NCBI GenBank assembly: GCA_023458215.1
Contig: JAEXAJ010000074.1
Coordinates: 1 to 45,764 of the forward strand
Length of the DNA: 45,764 bases
Source: Bacteroidota bacterium
GTDB taxonomy: Bacteria; Bacteroidota; Bacteroidia; Bacteroidales; Bacteroidaceae
Direction of reading: 5' to 3'
This document shows positions 1 through 9,251 of this stretch, piece after piece (positions within the stretch are counted from its first letter, which is position 1; every line of letters starts with the position of its first letter). Made by a program: the position numbers and the translations under genes. A model generated the notes under the pieces. That model was not told where the DNA came from, did no database searches, and saw only the letters and a program-made list of their open reading frames with translations.

Positions 1-21
1 GTGCAGTTCGTTAATTAGTTC

Positions 22-29
22 TATATTTG
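22..29 (+). promoter_or_regulatory. Bacteroidales -7 box (TATATTTG) for the first lipoprotein gene
   Basis: TATATTTG fits TAnnTTTG and lies 48 bases before the ATG at 78. The matching -33 TTTG would fall at or beyond the window edge, so only half of the promoter can be seen. Confidence 0.45.
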
Positions 30-77
30 TCGATAAAGATTTTTCATTAATATGATGATTTATAAACAAAATTCGAT

Positions 78-935
78 ATGAAAAAGCAAACTGTCAGCTT
101 ACTTGTCCTTCTGCTTGCGACAAGTGGCTTTTTCTTTTCTTGTGGTAACATCCTGAACAAAAACACCGGAGCGCTGGAGTTTGATAGCATACAAGTAAAT
201 GAAACGGCCCATCTCTTTGGAGATACCGCCAAACCGGCATGCAATCTTGTTATCAACTTTGCATACGCCACTCAATCATCGGACGTAAAATTGAAAGATA
301 GCCTGAACACATTCTTTCTTTCCGCCTGCTTCGGCGAAAAATACATGACGATGAAACCTGAAGAGGCTATTAAAAAATATACAGAAAAGTATGTCAGTGA
401 TTATCTCAAAGATCTGGAGCCGATGTACCTGAAGGATGAAAAGGAAAAAGAAGATGACGCTACCATGGAAGCATGGTATTCTTATTATAAAGGTATTGAA
501 GGGCATGTTCAGCTATATACCAAGAACCTGCTGATCTATCGTATCGACTATAACGAATATACCGGCGGTGCCCACGGCATTTATATGACCACCTATCTCA
601 ACATGGATTTACGTAGATTAAGTCCCATCCGATTGGAAGATTTGTTTGTAAGCGACTATAGTGAAGCCTTGACCGATTTACTATGGAACCAATTAATGGC
701 AGACAATAAAGCAACCACTCGTCAGGAATTGGAAGACATGGGGTATGCCACTACCGGTGATCTGGAACCTACCGAAAACTTCTACCTCGGCAAAGAAGGA
801 ATCACTTTCTATTATAACGTATATGAAATTGCTCCTTACGTAATGGGCCCCATCAAAATCACCCTACCGTATGATGCAATGCAACATTTGCTAAGTGACG
901 ACAGCACAGTGTTGAATGATGTGCGTAACTCGTAA
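78..935 (+). CDS. RsiV-like (DUF3298/DUF4163) lipoprotein
   Basis: A 285-aa exported protein. It starts with a lysine pair, a hydrophobic stretch and a lipobox-like FFSC, so it is probably anchored as a lipoprotein after cleavage near residue 22. The GGAHG motif near residues 163-167, followed by alternating beta-like segments, is typical of DUF4163/DUF3298 proteins such as the extracytoplasmic part of RsiV. In RsiV that fold binds lysozyme. Here there is no membrane-spanning anti-sigma part and no sigma gene beside it, so an envelope sensor or inhibitor-binding role is only inference. rsmG starts 29 bases downstream and may be co-transcribed. The start is chosen because it gives a complete signal peptide. 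Confidence 0.8.
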   Translation: MKKQTVSLLVLLLATSGFFFSCGNILNKNTGALEFDSIQVNETAHLFGDTAKPACNLVINFAYATQSSDVKLKDSLNTFFLSACFGEKYMTMKPEEAIKKYTEKYVSDYLKDLEPMYLKDEKEKEDDATMEAWYSYYKGIEGHVQLYTKNLLIYRIDYNEYTGGAHGIYMTTYLNMDLRRLSPIRLEDLFVSDYSEALTDLLWNQLMADNKATTRQELEDMGYATTGDLEPTENFYLGKEGITFYYNVYEIAPYVMGPIKITLPYDAMQHLLSDDSTVLNDVRNS

Positions 936-964
936 GATTTTATAATATATAATTTAATAAGCTA

Positions 965-1585
965 ATGGAACTTATCCTAAAATACTTTCCCGACCTGACA
1001 GAAGAACAGAAAAAGCAGTTTGCTGCACTCTACGACCTCTATCTGGACTGGAACTCTAAAATAAATGTAATTTCGCGTAAAGATATTGAGAATTTGTACG
1101 AACACCATGTACTTCATTCTTTAGGAATAGCCAAAGTCATCAACTTTAAACCGGGTACAAAGATTATGGACCTCGGTACCGGAGGTGGATTCCCGGGCAT
1201 CCCTTTAGCTATTCTCTTTCCCGAAGTCAGCTTCCACTTAGTAGACAGTATAGGTAAAAAGGTACGCGTAGCTACCGAAGTAGCCAACAGCATCGGGCTT
1301 AAAAATGTTACTTTCCGTCATGCCCGTGCCGAAGAAGAAAAGCAGCTATTCGATTTTGTCGTAAGTCGCGCAGTGATGCCGCTGACCGACTTATTAAAGA
1401 TAATCCGTAAGAATATCTCTCCCAAACAACAAAACTCCTTACCCAATGGATTGATTTGTCTGAAAGGTGGCGAACTGGAACACGAAGCCATGCCTTTCAA
1501 AAATAAGACCACCATGTGGGACTTAAAGGATATTTTTAAGGAAGAATTCTTCCGAACCAAAAAAGTTGTCTACGTAAATAGTTGA
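965..1585 (+). CDS. rsmG: 16S rRNA (guanine-527 N7) methyltransferase RsmG
   Basis: A 206-aa cytoplasmic methyltransferase that modifies G527 of 16S rRNA using S-adenosylmethionine. The N-terminal helix ends in YEHHVLHSLGI, followed by the Rossmann SAM-binding motif MDLGTGGGFPGIPLAILFP near residues 67-86. A later FVVSRAV segment is also typical of the family (formerly GidB). Length matches the family norm of about 200-240 aa. It follows the upstream lipoprotein gene by 29 bases. Its stop runs directly into a 14-bp tandem repeat, which separates it from the hydrolase gene. Confidence 0.95.
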   Translation: MELILKYFPDLTEEQKKQFAALYDLYLDWNSKINVISRKDIENLYEHHVLHSLGIAKVINFKPGTKIMDLGTGGGFPGIPLAILFPEVSFHLVDSIGKKVRVATEVANSIGLKNVTFRHARAEEEKQLFDFVVSRAVMPLTDLLKIIRKNISPKQQNSLPNGLICLKGGELEHEAMPFKNKTTMWDLKDIFKEEFFRTKKVVYVNS

Positions 1586-1641
1586 AAGTTGAGAGTTGAA
1601 AGTTGAGAGTTGATAAATCATAAATCTGAAATCATAAATCT
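1581..1641. repeat. Two short 14-bp tandem repeats back to back
   Basis: The unit GTTGAAAGTTGAGA occurs about 2.4 times from 1581 to 1613. It is followed by AATCATAAATCTGA about twice (1616-1641). The two units are different in sequence but equal in length. They fill the whole gap between rsmG and the hydrolase gene and overlap the rsmG stop codon. Confidence 0.85.
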
Positions 1642-1646
1642 AAAGC

Positions 1647-2285
1647 ATGAAGATAAAGAGATTTGAATTTAATATGTTTCCGGAGAACTGTTATGTACTT
1701 TGGGACGAAACAAACGAAGCAGCCGTAATCGATCCCGGGTGTTTCTATGAAGAAGAGAAGCAGGCGTTGAAGAACTTTATTATCAATAATGAGTTGAATG
1801 TAAAGCATCTCCTGAATACGCACTTGCATTTGGATCATATATTCGGAAATCCTTTTATGCTGAAGGAATTCGGATTAAAAGCAGAAGCCAATCAGGCAGA
1901 TGAATTTTGGATCGACGAAGCACCCAAGCAAAGCCGGATGTTCGGTTTCCAGTTGCAAGAGCCTCCCGTACCATTGGGAACCTACTTGCACGACGGAGAT
2001 ATTATCACTTTTGGCAACACAAGTTTGGAAGCCATCCATGTGCCCGGCCATTCTCCGGGAAGTTTGGTGTTTTATTGTGCCGCCGACCACTGCATGTTTT
2101 CCGGCGATGTATTATTTCAGGGAAGCATAGGACGTGCCGACCTCACCGGAGGAAACTTCGATGAACTGATAGAGCATATTTGCAGCCGCCTGTTCACACT
2201 GCCCAATGATACGATTGTCTATCCGGGACACGGAGCACCAACTACGATTGGAATAGAGAAGGCGGAGAATCCGTTTTTTCGTTAG
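1647..2285 (+). CDS. Metallo-beta-lactamase-fold hydrolase (glyoxalase II-like)
   Basis: A 212-aa soluble protein without a signal peptide. It has the zinc-binding signature THLHLDH near residues 58-64, then GHSPGS near 133, FSGDVLF near 152 (bridging aspartate) and PGHG near 193. Together these give the complete HxHxDH-H-D-H ligand set of the glyoxalase II / persulfide dioxygenase-like branch. It probably hydrolyses a thioester or related small substrate. The short length, lacking the full C-terminal substrate domain of glyoxalase II, prevents a precise call. It sits between rsmG and gcvP, with repeat-filled spacers on both sides. Confidence 0.88.
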   Translation: MKIKRFEFNMFPENCYVLWDETNEAAVIDPGCFYEEEKQALKNFIINNELNVKHLLNTHLHLDHIFGNPFMLKEFGLKAEANQADEFWIDEAPKQSRMFGFQLQEPPVPLGTYLHDGDIITFGNTSLEAIHVPGHSPGSLVFYCAADHCMFSGDVLFQGSIGRADLTGGNFDELIEHICSRLFTLPNDTIVYPGHGAPTTIGIEKAENPFFR

Positions 2286-2303
2286 AACGAGAAAAAGTTA
2301 TGA

Positions 2304-2401
2304 GTTATGAGTTATAAGTTATTTGTTTGTGCTTTTCCATTCGGAATAATAACGCAGCCCTATAACCAACAACCCATAACAAATAACTTATAACTAATAA
2401 C
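2304..2401. repeat. Long inverted repeat upstream of gcvP
   Basis: Arms 2304-2327 and 2378-2401 match at 23 of 24 positions as inverted copies. They are built from GTTAT/AGTTA words, with a 50-base loop. No T-run follows, so this is not an obvious terminator. Confidence 0.85.
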
Positions 2402-2424
2402 TAATCACTTAAATATATACCAAT

Positions 2425-5271
2425 ATGAGAAACGATATTTTTGCAAACCGCCACATTGGCATTAACGCAAAGGATGAGGAACAGATGCTCCGTAAAATCG
2501 GGGTGAAGAGTCTGGACGAGTTGATCGAAAAGACCATTCCTGCAAACATCCGCTTGAAAGAGCCGTTAGCTTTACCCGAAGCAATGACGGAATATGAGTT
2601 CGGGCAACACATAGCCGGACTGGCTGCTAAGAACAAACTCTACACTACCTACATCGGTATGGGTTGGTACAATACGATCACTCCTGCCGTTATCCATCGA
2701 AATGTATTTGAGAATCCTGTTTGGTACACCTCCTATACACCCTATCAGGCAGAGGTATCGCAAGGACGACTGGAAGCACTGATGAATTTCCAGACTGCCG
2801 TATGCGACCTTACTGCTATGCCACTTGCCAACTGCTCATTGCTGGACGAAGCCACAGCTGCTGCCGAAGCCGTAGCGATGATGTATGCTTTGCGTCCGCG
2901 CGATATGCAGAAGTCGGGGGCTAATGTGGTATTTGTAGATGAAAATATCTTCCCGCAAACATTGGCAGTAATGACTACCCGCGCCATTCCCCAAGGCATC
3001 GAACTACGTACCGGCAAATTCGAAGAAATGGAGTTCACTCCGGAAGTCTTTGCCTGCATACTGCAATACCCCAATGCCAGCGGAAACGTAGAAGACTTCC
3101 GTGCTTTCGTAGAAAAAGCGCATGAAGCTAATTGTAAAGTGGCGGTTGCCGCCGATATATTAAGTCTTGCCGTACTCACCCCTCCGGGAGAATGGGGAGC
3201 GGATATCGTATTCGGTACTACACAAAGATTCGGTACACCGATGTTCTACGGAGGTCCGTCTGCCGCCTACTTCGCTGCACGCGACGAATATAAGCGCAAT
3301 ATGCCGGGACGTATCATCGGATGGTCGAAAGACAAATACGACAAGATGTGTTACCGCATGGCTTTGCAAACCCGCGAGCAACACATCAAGCGTGAAAAGG
3401 CAACTTCCAACATCTGTACCGCACAAGCCTTACTGGCCACGATGGCAGGTTTCTACGCCGTATATCACGGACCGGAAGGTATTCGTGCCATTGCCGAACG
3501 CATCCACAGCATTGCCGCTTATCTGGAAAAGACAATCAATAAGCTAGGCTATAAACAAGTCAACAAGCAATACTTCGGTACCCTTCGCTTTGCACTGCCC
3601 GATGCAGTATCGGCACAACAAATCCGTACCATTGCCCTGAGCAAAGAAGTAAATCTGCGCTACTTCAAGAACGGAGATGTAGGCATGAGTATTGACGAGA
3701 CTACGGATGTAGCTGCCGTCAATGTATTGCTTTCCATCTTTGCCATTGCTGCCGGACAAGATTATACCAAAACAAATGAAATCCCCGATTGCTGCACTAT
3801 ATCGAAAACTTTGAAACGTGAAAGTGCGTATCTGACACACGAGGTCTTCAACAAATACCACACGGAAACGGAAATGATGCGTTACATCAAACGTCTGGAC
3901 CGCAAGGATATTTCGTTGGCTCACTCCATGATTTCACTCGGTTCGTGTACCATGAAACTGAATGCCGCCGCCGAGATGCTACCGCTCAGCCGTCCCGAAT
4001 TTATGGGCATACATCCGTTGGTTCCCGAAGATCAGGCTGAAGGCTACCGCGAACTGATTCATAACCTGAGCGAAGAGCTGAAAACGATTACGGGATTTGC
4101 CGGTATCAGCTTGCAACCCAATTCAGGTGCAGCCGGTGAATATGCTGGTTTACGTGTCATACGTGCTTATTTGGAAAGCATCGGACAAGGGCATCGCAGC
4201 AAGGTTCTGATACCAGCTTCGGCACATGGCACCAATCCGGCTTCGGCTATTCAAGCCGGATTTACCACTGTGATTTGTGCTTGCGACGATCATGGAAACG
4301 TAGATATGGATGATCTCCGTGCCAAAGCCGAGGAGAATAAGGATGATCTCGCCGCATTAATGATTACCTATCCTTCTACACATGGTATCTTTGAAACTGA
4401 AATTGTGGAAATTTGTAATGTTATCCATGCTTGCGGTGCGCAGGTTTATATGGATGGCGCCAATATGAATGCACAAGTAGGCTTGACTAATCCCGGATTT
4501 ATCGGTGCCGACGTTTGCCACTTGAACTTGCACAAAACGTTTGCCATTCCTCATGGTGGTGGCGGTCCGGGTGTAGGTCCAATCTGTGTAGCAGAACATC
4601 TGGTTCCATTCTTACCGGGACACGGACTATTCGGCAACTCAACAAATGAAGTGGCAGCCGCTCCATTCGGTAGTGCAGGTGTACTGCCCATTACCTACGG
4701 TTACATCCGCATGATGGGAAGTGAAGGACTGACACGTGCCACTAAGATCGCTATTCTGAATGCCAACTACATGGCTTCTTATTTCAATGAAACATACGGT
4801 ATCGTATATCGTGGAGCAAATGGTTTTGTAGGCCATGAAATGATATTGGAGTGCCGCAAGGTATTTGAAGAGACAGGTATCAATGAAGCCGATATCGCCA
4901 AACGCCTCATGGACTACGGTTATCACGCTCCTACCCTCTCCTTCCCGGTTCATGGCACATTGATGATTGAACCCACGGAGAGTGAAAGCCTTGCCGAGTT
5001 GGATAACTTTATCACGGTTATGCTGACTATCTGGCAAGAAATACAGGAAGTAAAAGAAGGTAAAGCCGACAAAGAAGATAACGTATTAATAAATGCTCCG
5101 CATCCCGAATATGAGGTGGTTGCTAACGAATGGAAACATAGCTATTCACGCGAGAAAGCAGCCTATCCGATAGAAAGTGTTCGAGAAAACAAGTTCTGGG
5201 TGAACGTGGCACGAATTGATAATACATTGGGCGACCGCAAGCTGTTGCCGACATGCTACGGGTGCTTCTAA
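2425..5271 (+). CDS. gcvP: Glycine dehydrogenase (decarboxylating), P-protein of the glycine cleavage system
   Basis: A 948-aa PLP enzyme that decarboxylates glycine and loads the aminomethyl group onto the lipoyl arm of H-protein. The N-terminal RHIGI and YTPYQAEVSQGRLEAL segments and the two-lobed layout are those of the fused single-chain P-protein. The PLP lysine is in HLNLHKTFAIPHGGGGPG, with the lysine near residue 704. The C-terminal half also has SLGSCTMKLNAA and the serine-rich cofactor pocket. Length is normal for the fused form (about 950 aa). No gcvT or gcvH is present in the window, so the partner proteins must be encoded elsewhere. Tandem terminators follow. Confidence 0.97.
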   Translation: MRNDIFANRHIGINAKDEEQMLRKIGVKSLDELIEKTIPANIRLKEPLALPEAMTEYEFGQHIAGLAAKNKLYTTYIGMGWYNTITPAVIHRNVFENPVWYTSYTPYQAEVSQGRLEALMNFQTAVCDLTAMPLANCSLLDEATAAAEAVAMMYALRPRDMQKSGANVVFVDENIFPQTLAVMTTRAIPQGIELRTGKFEEMEFTPEVFACILQYPNASGNVEDFRAFVEKAHEANCKVAVAADILSLAVLTPPGEWGADIVFGTTQRFGTPMFYGGPSAAYFAARDEYKRNMPGRIIGWSKDKYDKMCYRMALQTREQHIKREKATSNICTAQALLATMAGFYAVYHGPEGIRAIAERIHSIAAYLEKTINKLGYKQVNKQYFGTLRFALPDAVSAQQIRTIALSKEVNLRYFKNGDVGMSIDETTDVAAVNVLLSIFAIAAGQDYTKTNEIPDCCTISKTLKRESAYLTHEVFNKYHTETEMMRYIKRLDRKDISLAHSMISLGSCTMKLNAAAEMLPLSRPEFMGIHPLVPEDQAEGYRELIHNLSEELKTITGFAGISLQPNSGAAGEYAGLRVIRAYLESIGQGHRSKVLIPASAHGTNPASAIQAGFTTVICACDDHGNVDMDDLRAKAEENKDDLAALMITYPSTHGIFETEIVEICNVIHACGAQVYMDGANMNAQVGLTNPGFIGADVCHLNLHKTFAIPHGGGGPGVGPICVAEHLVPFLPGHGLFGNSTNEVAAAPFGSAGVLPITYGYIRMMGSEGLTRATKIAILNANYMASYFNETYGIVYRGANGFVGHEMILECRKVFEETGINEADIAKRLMDYGYHAPTLSFPVHGTLMIEPTESESLAELDNFITVMLTIWQEIQEVKEGKADKEDNVLINAPHPEYEVVANEWKHSYSREKAAYPIESVRENKFWVNVARIDNTLGDRKLLPTCYGCF

Positions 5272-5319
5272 TCAGAATACTTTAAGGTTGGTTGGATACC
5301 ACCTAACATGCAGTTGCAA

Positions 5320-5383
5320 TGCAGGCAAGCAGCAAGCCGCTCCGAATTAGGGGAAGCGGACGGGCTGCCTGCCTGTTATTTTT
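5320..5383 (+). terminator. Compound rho-independent terminator after gcvP
   Basis: An outer stem of GCAGGCAAGCAGC against GCTGCCTGCC encloses an inner CCGCT/AGCGG hairpin. It is followed by TTATTTTT. It lies about 50 bases after the gcvP stop. Confidence 0.8.
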
Positions 5384-5415
5384 GCGGCAACTCTACTGCC
5401 GCTTTCTTTATTCTT
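5384..5415 (+). terminator. Second tandem terminator after gcvP
   Basis: GCGGCA, a 7-base loop and TGCCGC are followed by TTTCTTTATTC. It starts directly after the U-run of the preceding terminator and insulates gcvP from the convergent pyruvate oxidase gene. Confidence 0.7.
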
Positions 5416-5495
5416 TTCTGATTTCTGTCCACTCTTTTACCGTCCGCGTGGTAGAGGAGATGTTCACGCCGATACGGAATAAACGGAGAACGGAA

Positions 5496-7238
5496 TTACA
5501 GCACTTCCTTGATATGCCTGATATTCGACTCCAATGTGTCTATCACCTCCTGCGACCGTCCCATCAACATCAGTTTGGACATGGACTTGGTAAAGCCCAC
5601 CATTTGTTCAAACTCCACTTTCGGAGGCATGGCAAGTGCATTGGGATCGGTCAATATATTCACTAATATCGGACCCTCGGTAAGGGATATTTCACGTAAG
5701 GCAACATCCATTTCATCGGGATGCCCTACGGTAAGTCCCCGCATGCCCATGGCACGGGCTATCATGGCAAAGTCGGGATTGTACATATCTGTCTGCCAGT
5801 CGGGCAAGCCAGCTACTTCCATTTCGAGCTTCACCATGCCTAAAGCCCGATTATTGAATACAATAATTTTAATCGGAAGTTTATACTGGGCAACCGTTGC
5901 CAAATCGCCCAAACACATCGACAAACCACCATCTCCACACAACGCCCATACCTGCCTTTCGGGACAAGCCAAAGCTGCACCTATGGATTGGGGAAGTGCA
6001 TTGGCCATAGAACCATGATTGAATGATCCCAACATAGAACGTCCGGCAGTAGCTGCCAAATAGCGGGCTGCCCAGACACAAGTCATGCCGGTATCTACTG
6101 TAAAGATAGCGTCTTGCGTAGCCCATTGGCTAATTTCCGACATCACATATTCAGGATGAATCTTCCCTTCACTACCTTTATCGAAGACATATTCCGAAAG
6201 AGCTTTGCATACTTTTTCATAGATCTTCAGCTGCCGGTGAAGGAAACTGTCATCGGTCTTCTCCTCCAACAAGGGCAAAAGGGCTTGCAAAGTCAATTTC
6301 ACATCACCACATAGTCCTTGCGTAACCTTAGCTCTTCTTCCCAGCCGTTCAGCATTAATATCTATCTGCACAATCTTATTGTTTTTAGGCAAGAAAGCGG
6401 AATAAGGGAAATCAGTGCCAAGCATTACCAATACCTCCGCTTCGTGCATACTGATATATCCCGACGGAACACCGAGCAAACCCGTCATGCCCACCTTATA
6501 AGGATTATCATATTCCACTTCCATCTTACCACGGAAAGTATATGCAACAGGAGACTTCAGTTTACGCGCAAGTTCAATGACCTCGGCATGAGCACCCTCA
6601 CAGCCAATACCGCAAAATAAGGTAACCTTATCAGAACCATTCAGCAATCCTGCCAGCTCAGCCAGTTCTTCGGACGAAGGTACAGTCTGTGCTTCTATCT
6701 GGTAATTATCCTCCGAAGAGTCTACTTTAGCAATCGGAGAAGCAGCTACATCGCCGGGCAAACCTATCACTGCTACCCCTCTTCTGGAGATAGCGTTCTG
6801 TATGGCCGAATGCAGCATGCGTGGGAATTGTTGAGCTGTTTCCGCCACTTCATTATAGTAACTGCATCCGTCGAAAAGATGAACAGGATGGGTTTCTTGA
6901 AAATAATCAGTACCAAATTGCGAGGTAGGAATCGTAGATGCGATAGCCAATACCCGAGCCCCCGAACGATGGGCATCGTACAGTCCATTGACTAGATGTA
7001 CATGTCCCGGACCACTACTGCCGGCACAACATCCCAGCTTTCCTGTTAGTTGGGCTTCCGCACCGGCGGCATAGGCTCCGGTTTCTTCGTGCCGGACATG
7101 TATCCACTCTAAATTGCCATTTTGCCTTACAGCGTTATTTACTTCATTCAGACTATCGCCGGTAATAGCGTATATCCGTTTTACACCGGCATTCACCAAT
7201 GTTTCCACCAGTTGTTCTGCTACTTTTTTTGTTGCCAT
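5496..7238 (-). CDS. poxB: Thiamine-diphosphate pyruvate:quinone oxidoreductase (PoxB-type)
   Basis: A 580-aa cytoplasmic flavoenzyme of the PoxB / pyruvate oxidase family, expected to convert pyruvate to acetate and CO2 and pass electrons to menaquinone. The activating glutamate lies in RHEETGAYAAGAEA near residue 50. The ThDP/Mg motif GDGGLSMCLGDLATV with the downstream IIVFNN is near 433-462. The middle FAD-binding domain is present (YKVGMTGLLG region). Length is close to E. coli PoxB (572 aa). The C-terminal tail is amphipathic, as needed for membrane association, but its sequence differs from the enterobacterial one. An alternative is another ThDP oxidase or decarboxylase of the acetolactate synthase superfamily. 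It is a single gene, convergent with gcvP. Confidence 0.8.
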   Translation of the reverse strand: MATKKVAEQLVETLVNAGVKRIYAITGDSLNEVNNAVRQNGNLEWIHVRHEETGAYAAGAEAQLTGKLGCCAGSSGPGHVHLVNGLYDAHRSGARVLAIASTIPTSQFGTDYFQETHPVHLFDGCSYYNEVAETAQQFPRMLHSAIQNAISRRGVAVIGLPGDVAASPIAKVDSSEDNYQIEAQTVPSSEELAELAGLLNGSDKVTLFCGIGCEGAHAEVIELARKLKSPVAYTFRGKMEVEYDNPYKVGMTGLLGVPSGYISMHEAEVLVMLGTDFPYSAFLPKNNKIVQIDINAERLGRRAKVTQGLCGDVKLTLQALLPLLEEKTDDSFLHRQLKIYEKVCKALSEYVFDKGSEGKIHPEYVMSEISQWATQDAIFTVDTGMTCVWAARYLAATAGRSMLGSFNHGSMANALPQSIGAALACPERQVWALCGDGGLSMCLGDLATVAQYKLPIKIIVFNNRALGMVKLEMEVAGLPDWQTDMYNPDFAMIARAMGMRGLTVGHPDEMDVALREISLTEGPILVNILTDPNALAMPPKVEFEQMVGFTKSMSKLMLMGRSQEVIDTLESNIRHIKEVL

Positions 7239-7379
7239 ATCCGTTCATCGTTAGGAGTTAGGACACAACAACACGCAGTGACTTGAAAAGTTTAGGCATA
7301 AAACTATATTATGTTCACTGACAGCCATCATTTATGAAAAAAATGATTAACGTATATCATCTAAATCATTTTTTATATT

Positions 7380-7387
7380 TATTTTTG
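7380..7387 (+). promoter_or_regulatory. Bacteroidales -7 box (TATTTTTG) for the kinase/pseudokinase pair
   Basis: TATTTTTG fits TAnnTTTG, 28 bases before the ATG at 7416. No clear TTTG is seen at -33. The region is AT-rich, so a chance match is possible. Confidence 0.4.
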
Positions 7388-7415
7388 AGAACCATTTTAC
7401 TTGTACTTATAAAGA

Positions 7416-9251
7416 ATGAACAAAGTAACACTTCTGGCATTATTACTTTTTAGTATAATAAGCCTCCAAGCCAATGCACAAGCCGGATTGCAGCATTTAT
7501 ATACCCTTGCAGGAAAAAGCTTCAACTATAGTAGCCATATCCCAGAAGATGAAGTTCTGAAACTATGTCGGGCACAGGAAGCAATCGCACGGCAGAATAA
7601 AGACTATGATAATTTATTTGTCATCCAGCAAATCACAGTAAATACATATTGCTTAAAGGGAGATATAGGACTTGCCGTTGATAAAGCGCAGCAAATGTAT
7701 GAAGAAGCCAAAAAGTTGGATTCTGATTTAGGAATTGCATTATCCCTTCAAGCCATCGGCAATACCCACATGAGTTCCGACCAATACAAACAGGCTAACA
7801 CCGCTTATGCAGAATCTTATGAAATGATGAGCAAGCTGGATAATAAATTTCTGGAGATTCGCCTGCTAATGCAACAAATACACACATGCATGTTTATGGC
7901 AGATGCAGAAGCGATGCAACATTACCTGATAGAAGTACGCAAATTACTGGATCGTGCCGACATCCCCAACAAGCAAGATTATATATTCTACCTGCAATGT
8001 TACCAGACTTTTTACAACATAGTTATCAAAGATGAGGAATTGGCCCGACTAAGCCTGCAAGAAGTAAATAAAATGAATCCGAAAGAACACGAGTTCAACG
8101 ATCTATTCTATAAATTGAATTCGTACTATTATAGCCTGATAGGTGACTATAAAAAAGCCCTTATCTACAATGACTCCACTATGCTGGCAAGTAGCAGCAA
8201 TAGCAACTTGAACAAATACAAGAACCTGATGATGGATAAAGCAGAATTGTTAGAAAAGAGTGGAAACATGGCAGAGGCATGCGAAACCTACAGCATAGCC
8301 CGTGACCTATCCGACTCGCTTAACATGATACGATATTCCAAACAGATAGATTCCTTGCATGTGAATTACTGGGTAGACAAAATGGCCATTGAAAATACAG
8401 CCATGCACAACCGCTTTCTGAAGTGGTTTATCAGTTGCGCCTCCATCTTATTATTAGTAGCTATATTTCTCATTTATATAGCTCGAAAAAAGAACAAGCA
8501 ACTCATTCAATCCCGGCAAAGGTTACAAACAATTCGGCAAGAAACAGAGGCCTCCATACAATCAAAGAGTCTGTTTTTGTCGAATATGAGTCATGAACTT
8601 CGCACACCATTGAACGCAATCGCCGGTTTTGCCGACTTACTTTCTTTAGAAGTCGTCGATGACGCCGAAGACAAAAAAATGTTCGGAGAACGTATCATAC
8701 AAAATGCCGACTTGTTATTAAGGCTGTTCAATGATGTGGCTGATCTCTCAGCATTGAAAGATAAAAACATCAAGTTTACCTATGATACCTATGATGCTGT
8801 TTCTCTTTGCAAAAATGTAATCGGCACAGTAGAGAACGTAAAGAAAACAAATGCCACTTTGCATTTCAAGACTAGCTTGAATAAACTTCCCCTTTATACG
8901 GATTCGGGGCGACTGCAACAGGTTCTTATTAATCTTTTAGTAAATGCAACCAAATTCACTCCCGAAGGAACCATTACCCTATCGCTTGAAGTGGACGAAA
9001 CAAATAAGGAAGTGCGATTCACCGTTGAAGATACCGGTTGCGGTATTCCGCCGGAAAAGCAACCACAGATTTTCGAACGATTCGAGAAGCTTCATGAAGG
9101 CATTCAAGGAGCCGGATTAGGTTTGTCTATCTGCCAACTCATTGTTGAACATGTAGGAGGTAAAATCTGGATAGATTCCAGCTATACTCAAGGTGCCCGT
9201 TTTATCTTCACACATCCGTTAACTACCACAAACACCCCTGCTGAATTATGA
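7416..9251 (+). CDS. TPR-sensor membrane histidine kinase (complete, no receiver domain)
   Basis: A 611-aa sensor kinase. A signal peptide (residues 1-21, ending in NAQA) precedes a periplasmic helical TPR region to about residue 335. One membrane helix follows near 338-360. The cytoplasmic HisKA domain contains FLSNMSHELRTPLNAI, with the phospho-accepting histidine at 393. The HATPase domain has all boxes: N-box NLLVNATKFT, G1 EDTGCGI, F-box FERFEKL and G2 GAGLGLSICQLI. It has no receiver or DNA-binding domain, and no separate response regulator is encoded next to it. The stop overlaps the start of the following pseudokinase gene (ATGA). The convergent pilus operon begins about 2 kb further on. 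Confidence 0.92.
   Translation: MNKVTLLALLLFSIISLQANAQAGLQHLYTLAGKSFNYSSHIPEDEVLKLCRAQEAIARQNKDYDNLFVIQQITVNTYCLKGDIGLAVDKAQQMYEEAKKLDSDLGIALSLQAIGNTHMSSDQYKQANTAYAESYEMMSKLDNKFLEIRLLMQQIHTCMFMADAEAMQHYLIEVRKLLDRADIPNKQDYIFYLQCYQTFYNIVIKDEELARLSLQEVNKMNPKEHEFNDLFYKLNSYYYSLIGDYKKALIYNDSTMLASSSNSNLNKYKNLMMDKAELLEKSGNMAEACETYSIARDLSDSLNMIRYSKQIDSLHVNYWVDKMAIENTAMHNRFLKWFISCASILLLVAIFLIYIARKKNKQLIQSRQRLQTIRQETEASIQSKSLFLSNMSHELRTPLNAIAGFADLLSLEVVDDAEDKKMFGERIIQNADLLLRLFNDVADLSALKDKNIKFTYDTYDAVSLCKNVIGTVENVKKTNATLHFKTSLNKLPLYTDSGRLQQVLINLLVNATKFTPEGTITLSLEVDETNKEVRFTVEDTGCGIPPEKQPQIFERFEKLHEGIQGAGLGLSICQLIVEHVGGKIWIDSSYTQGARFIFTHPLTTTNTPAEL

Noticed and set aside
1581..2401. CRISPR array or transposon ends in the repeats around the hydrolase gene
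   Set aside because: The repeats lack spacers of even length, there are no cas or transposase genes, and the units are too short or form a single palindrome.
5496..7238. Acetolactate synthase (ilvB-type) as the identity of the minus-strand ThDP enzyme
   Set aside because: The closest overall pattern (start, RHEETGAYAAGAEA, LGCCAGSSGPGHVHLVNGLY, length) is that of PoxB, and no small ilvN subunit or branched-chain genes are adjacent.
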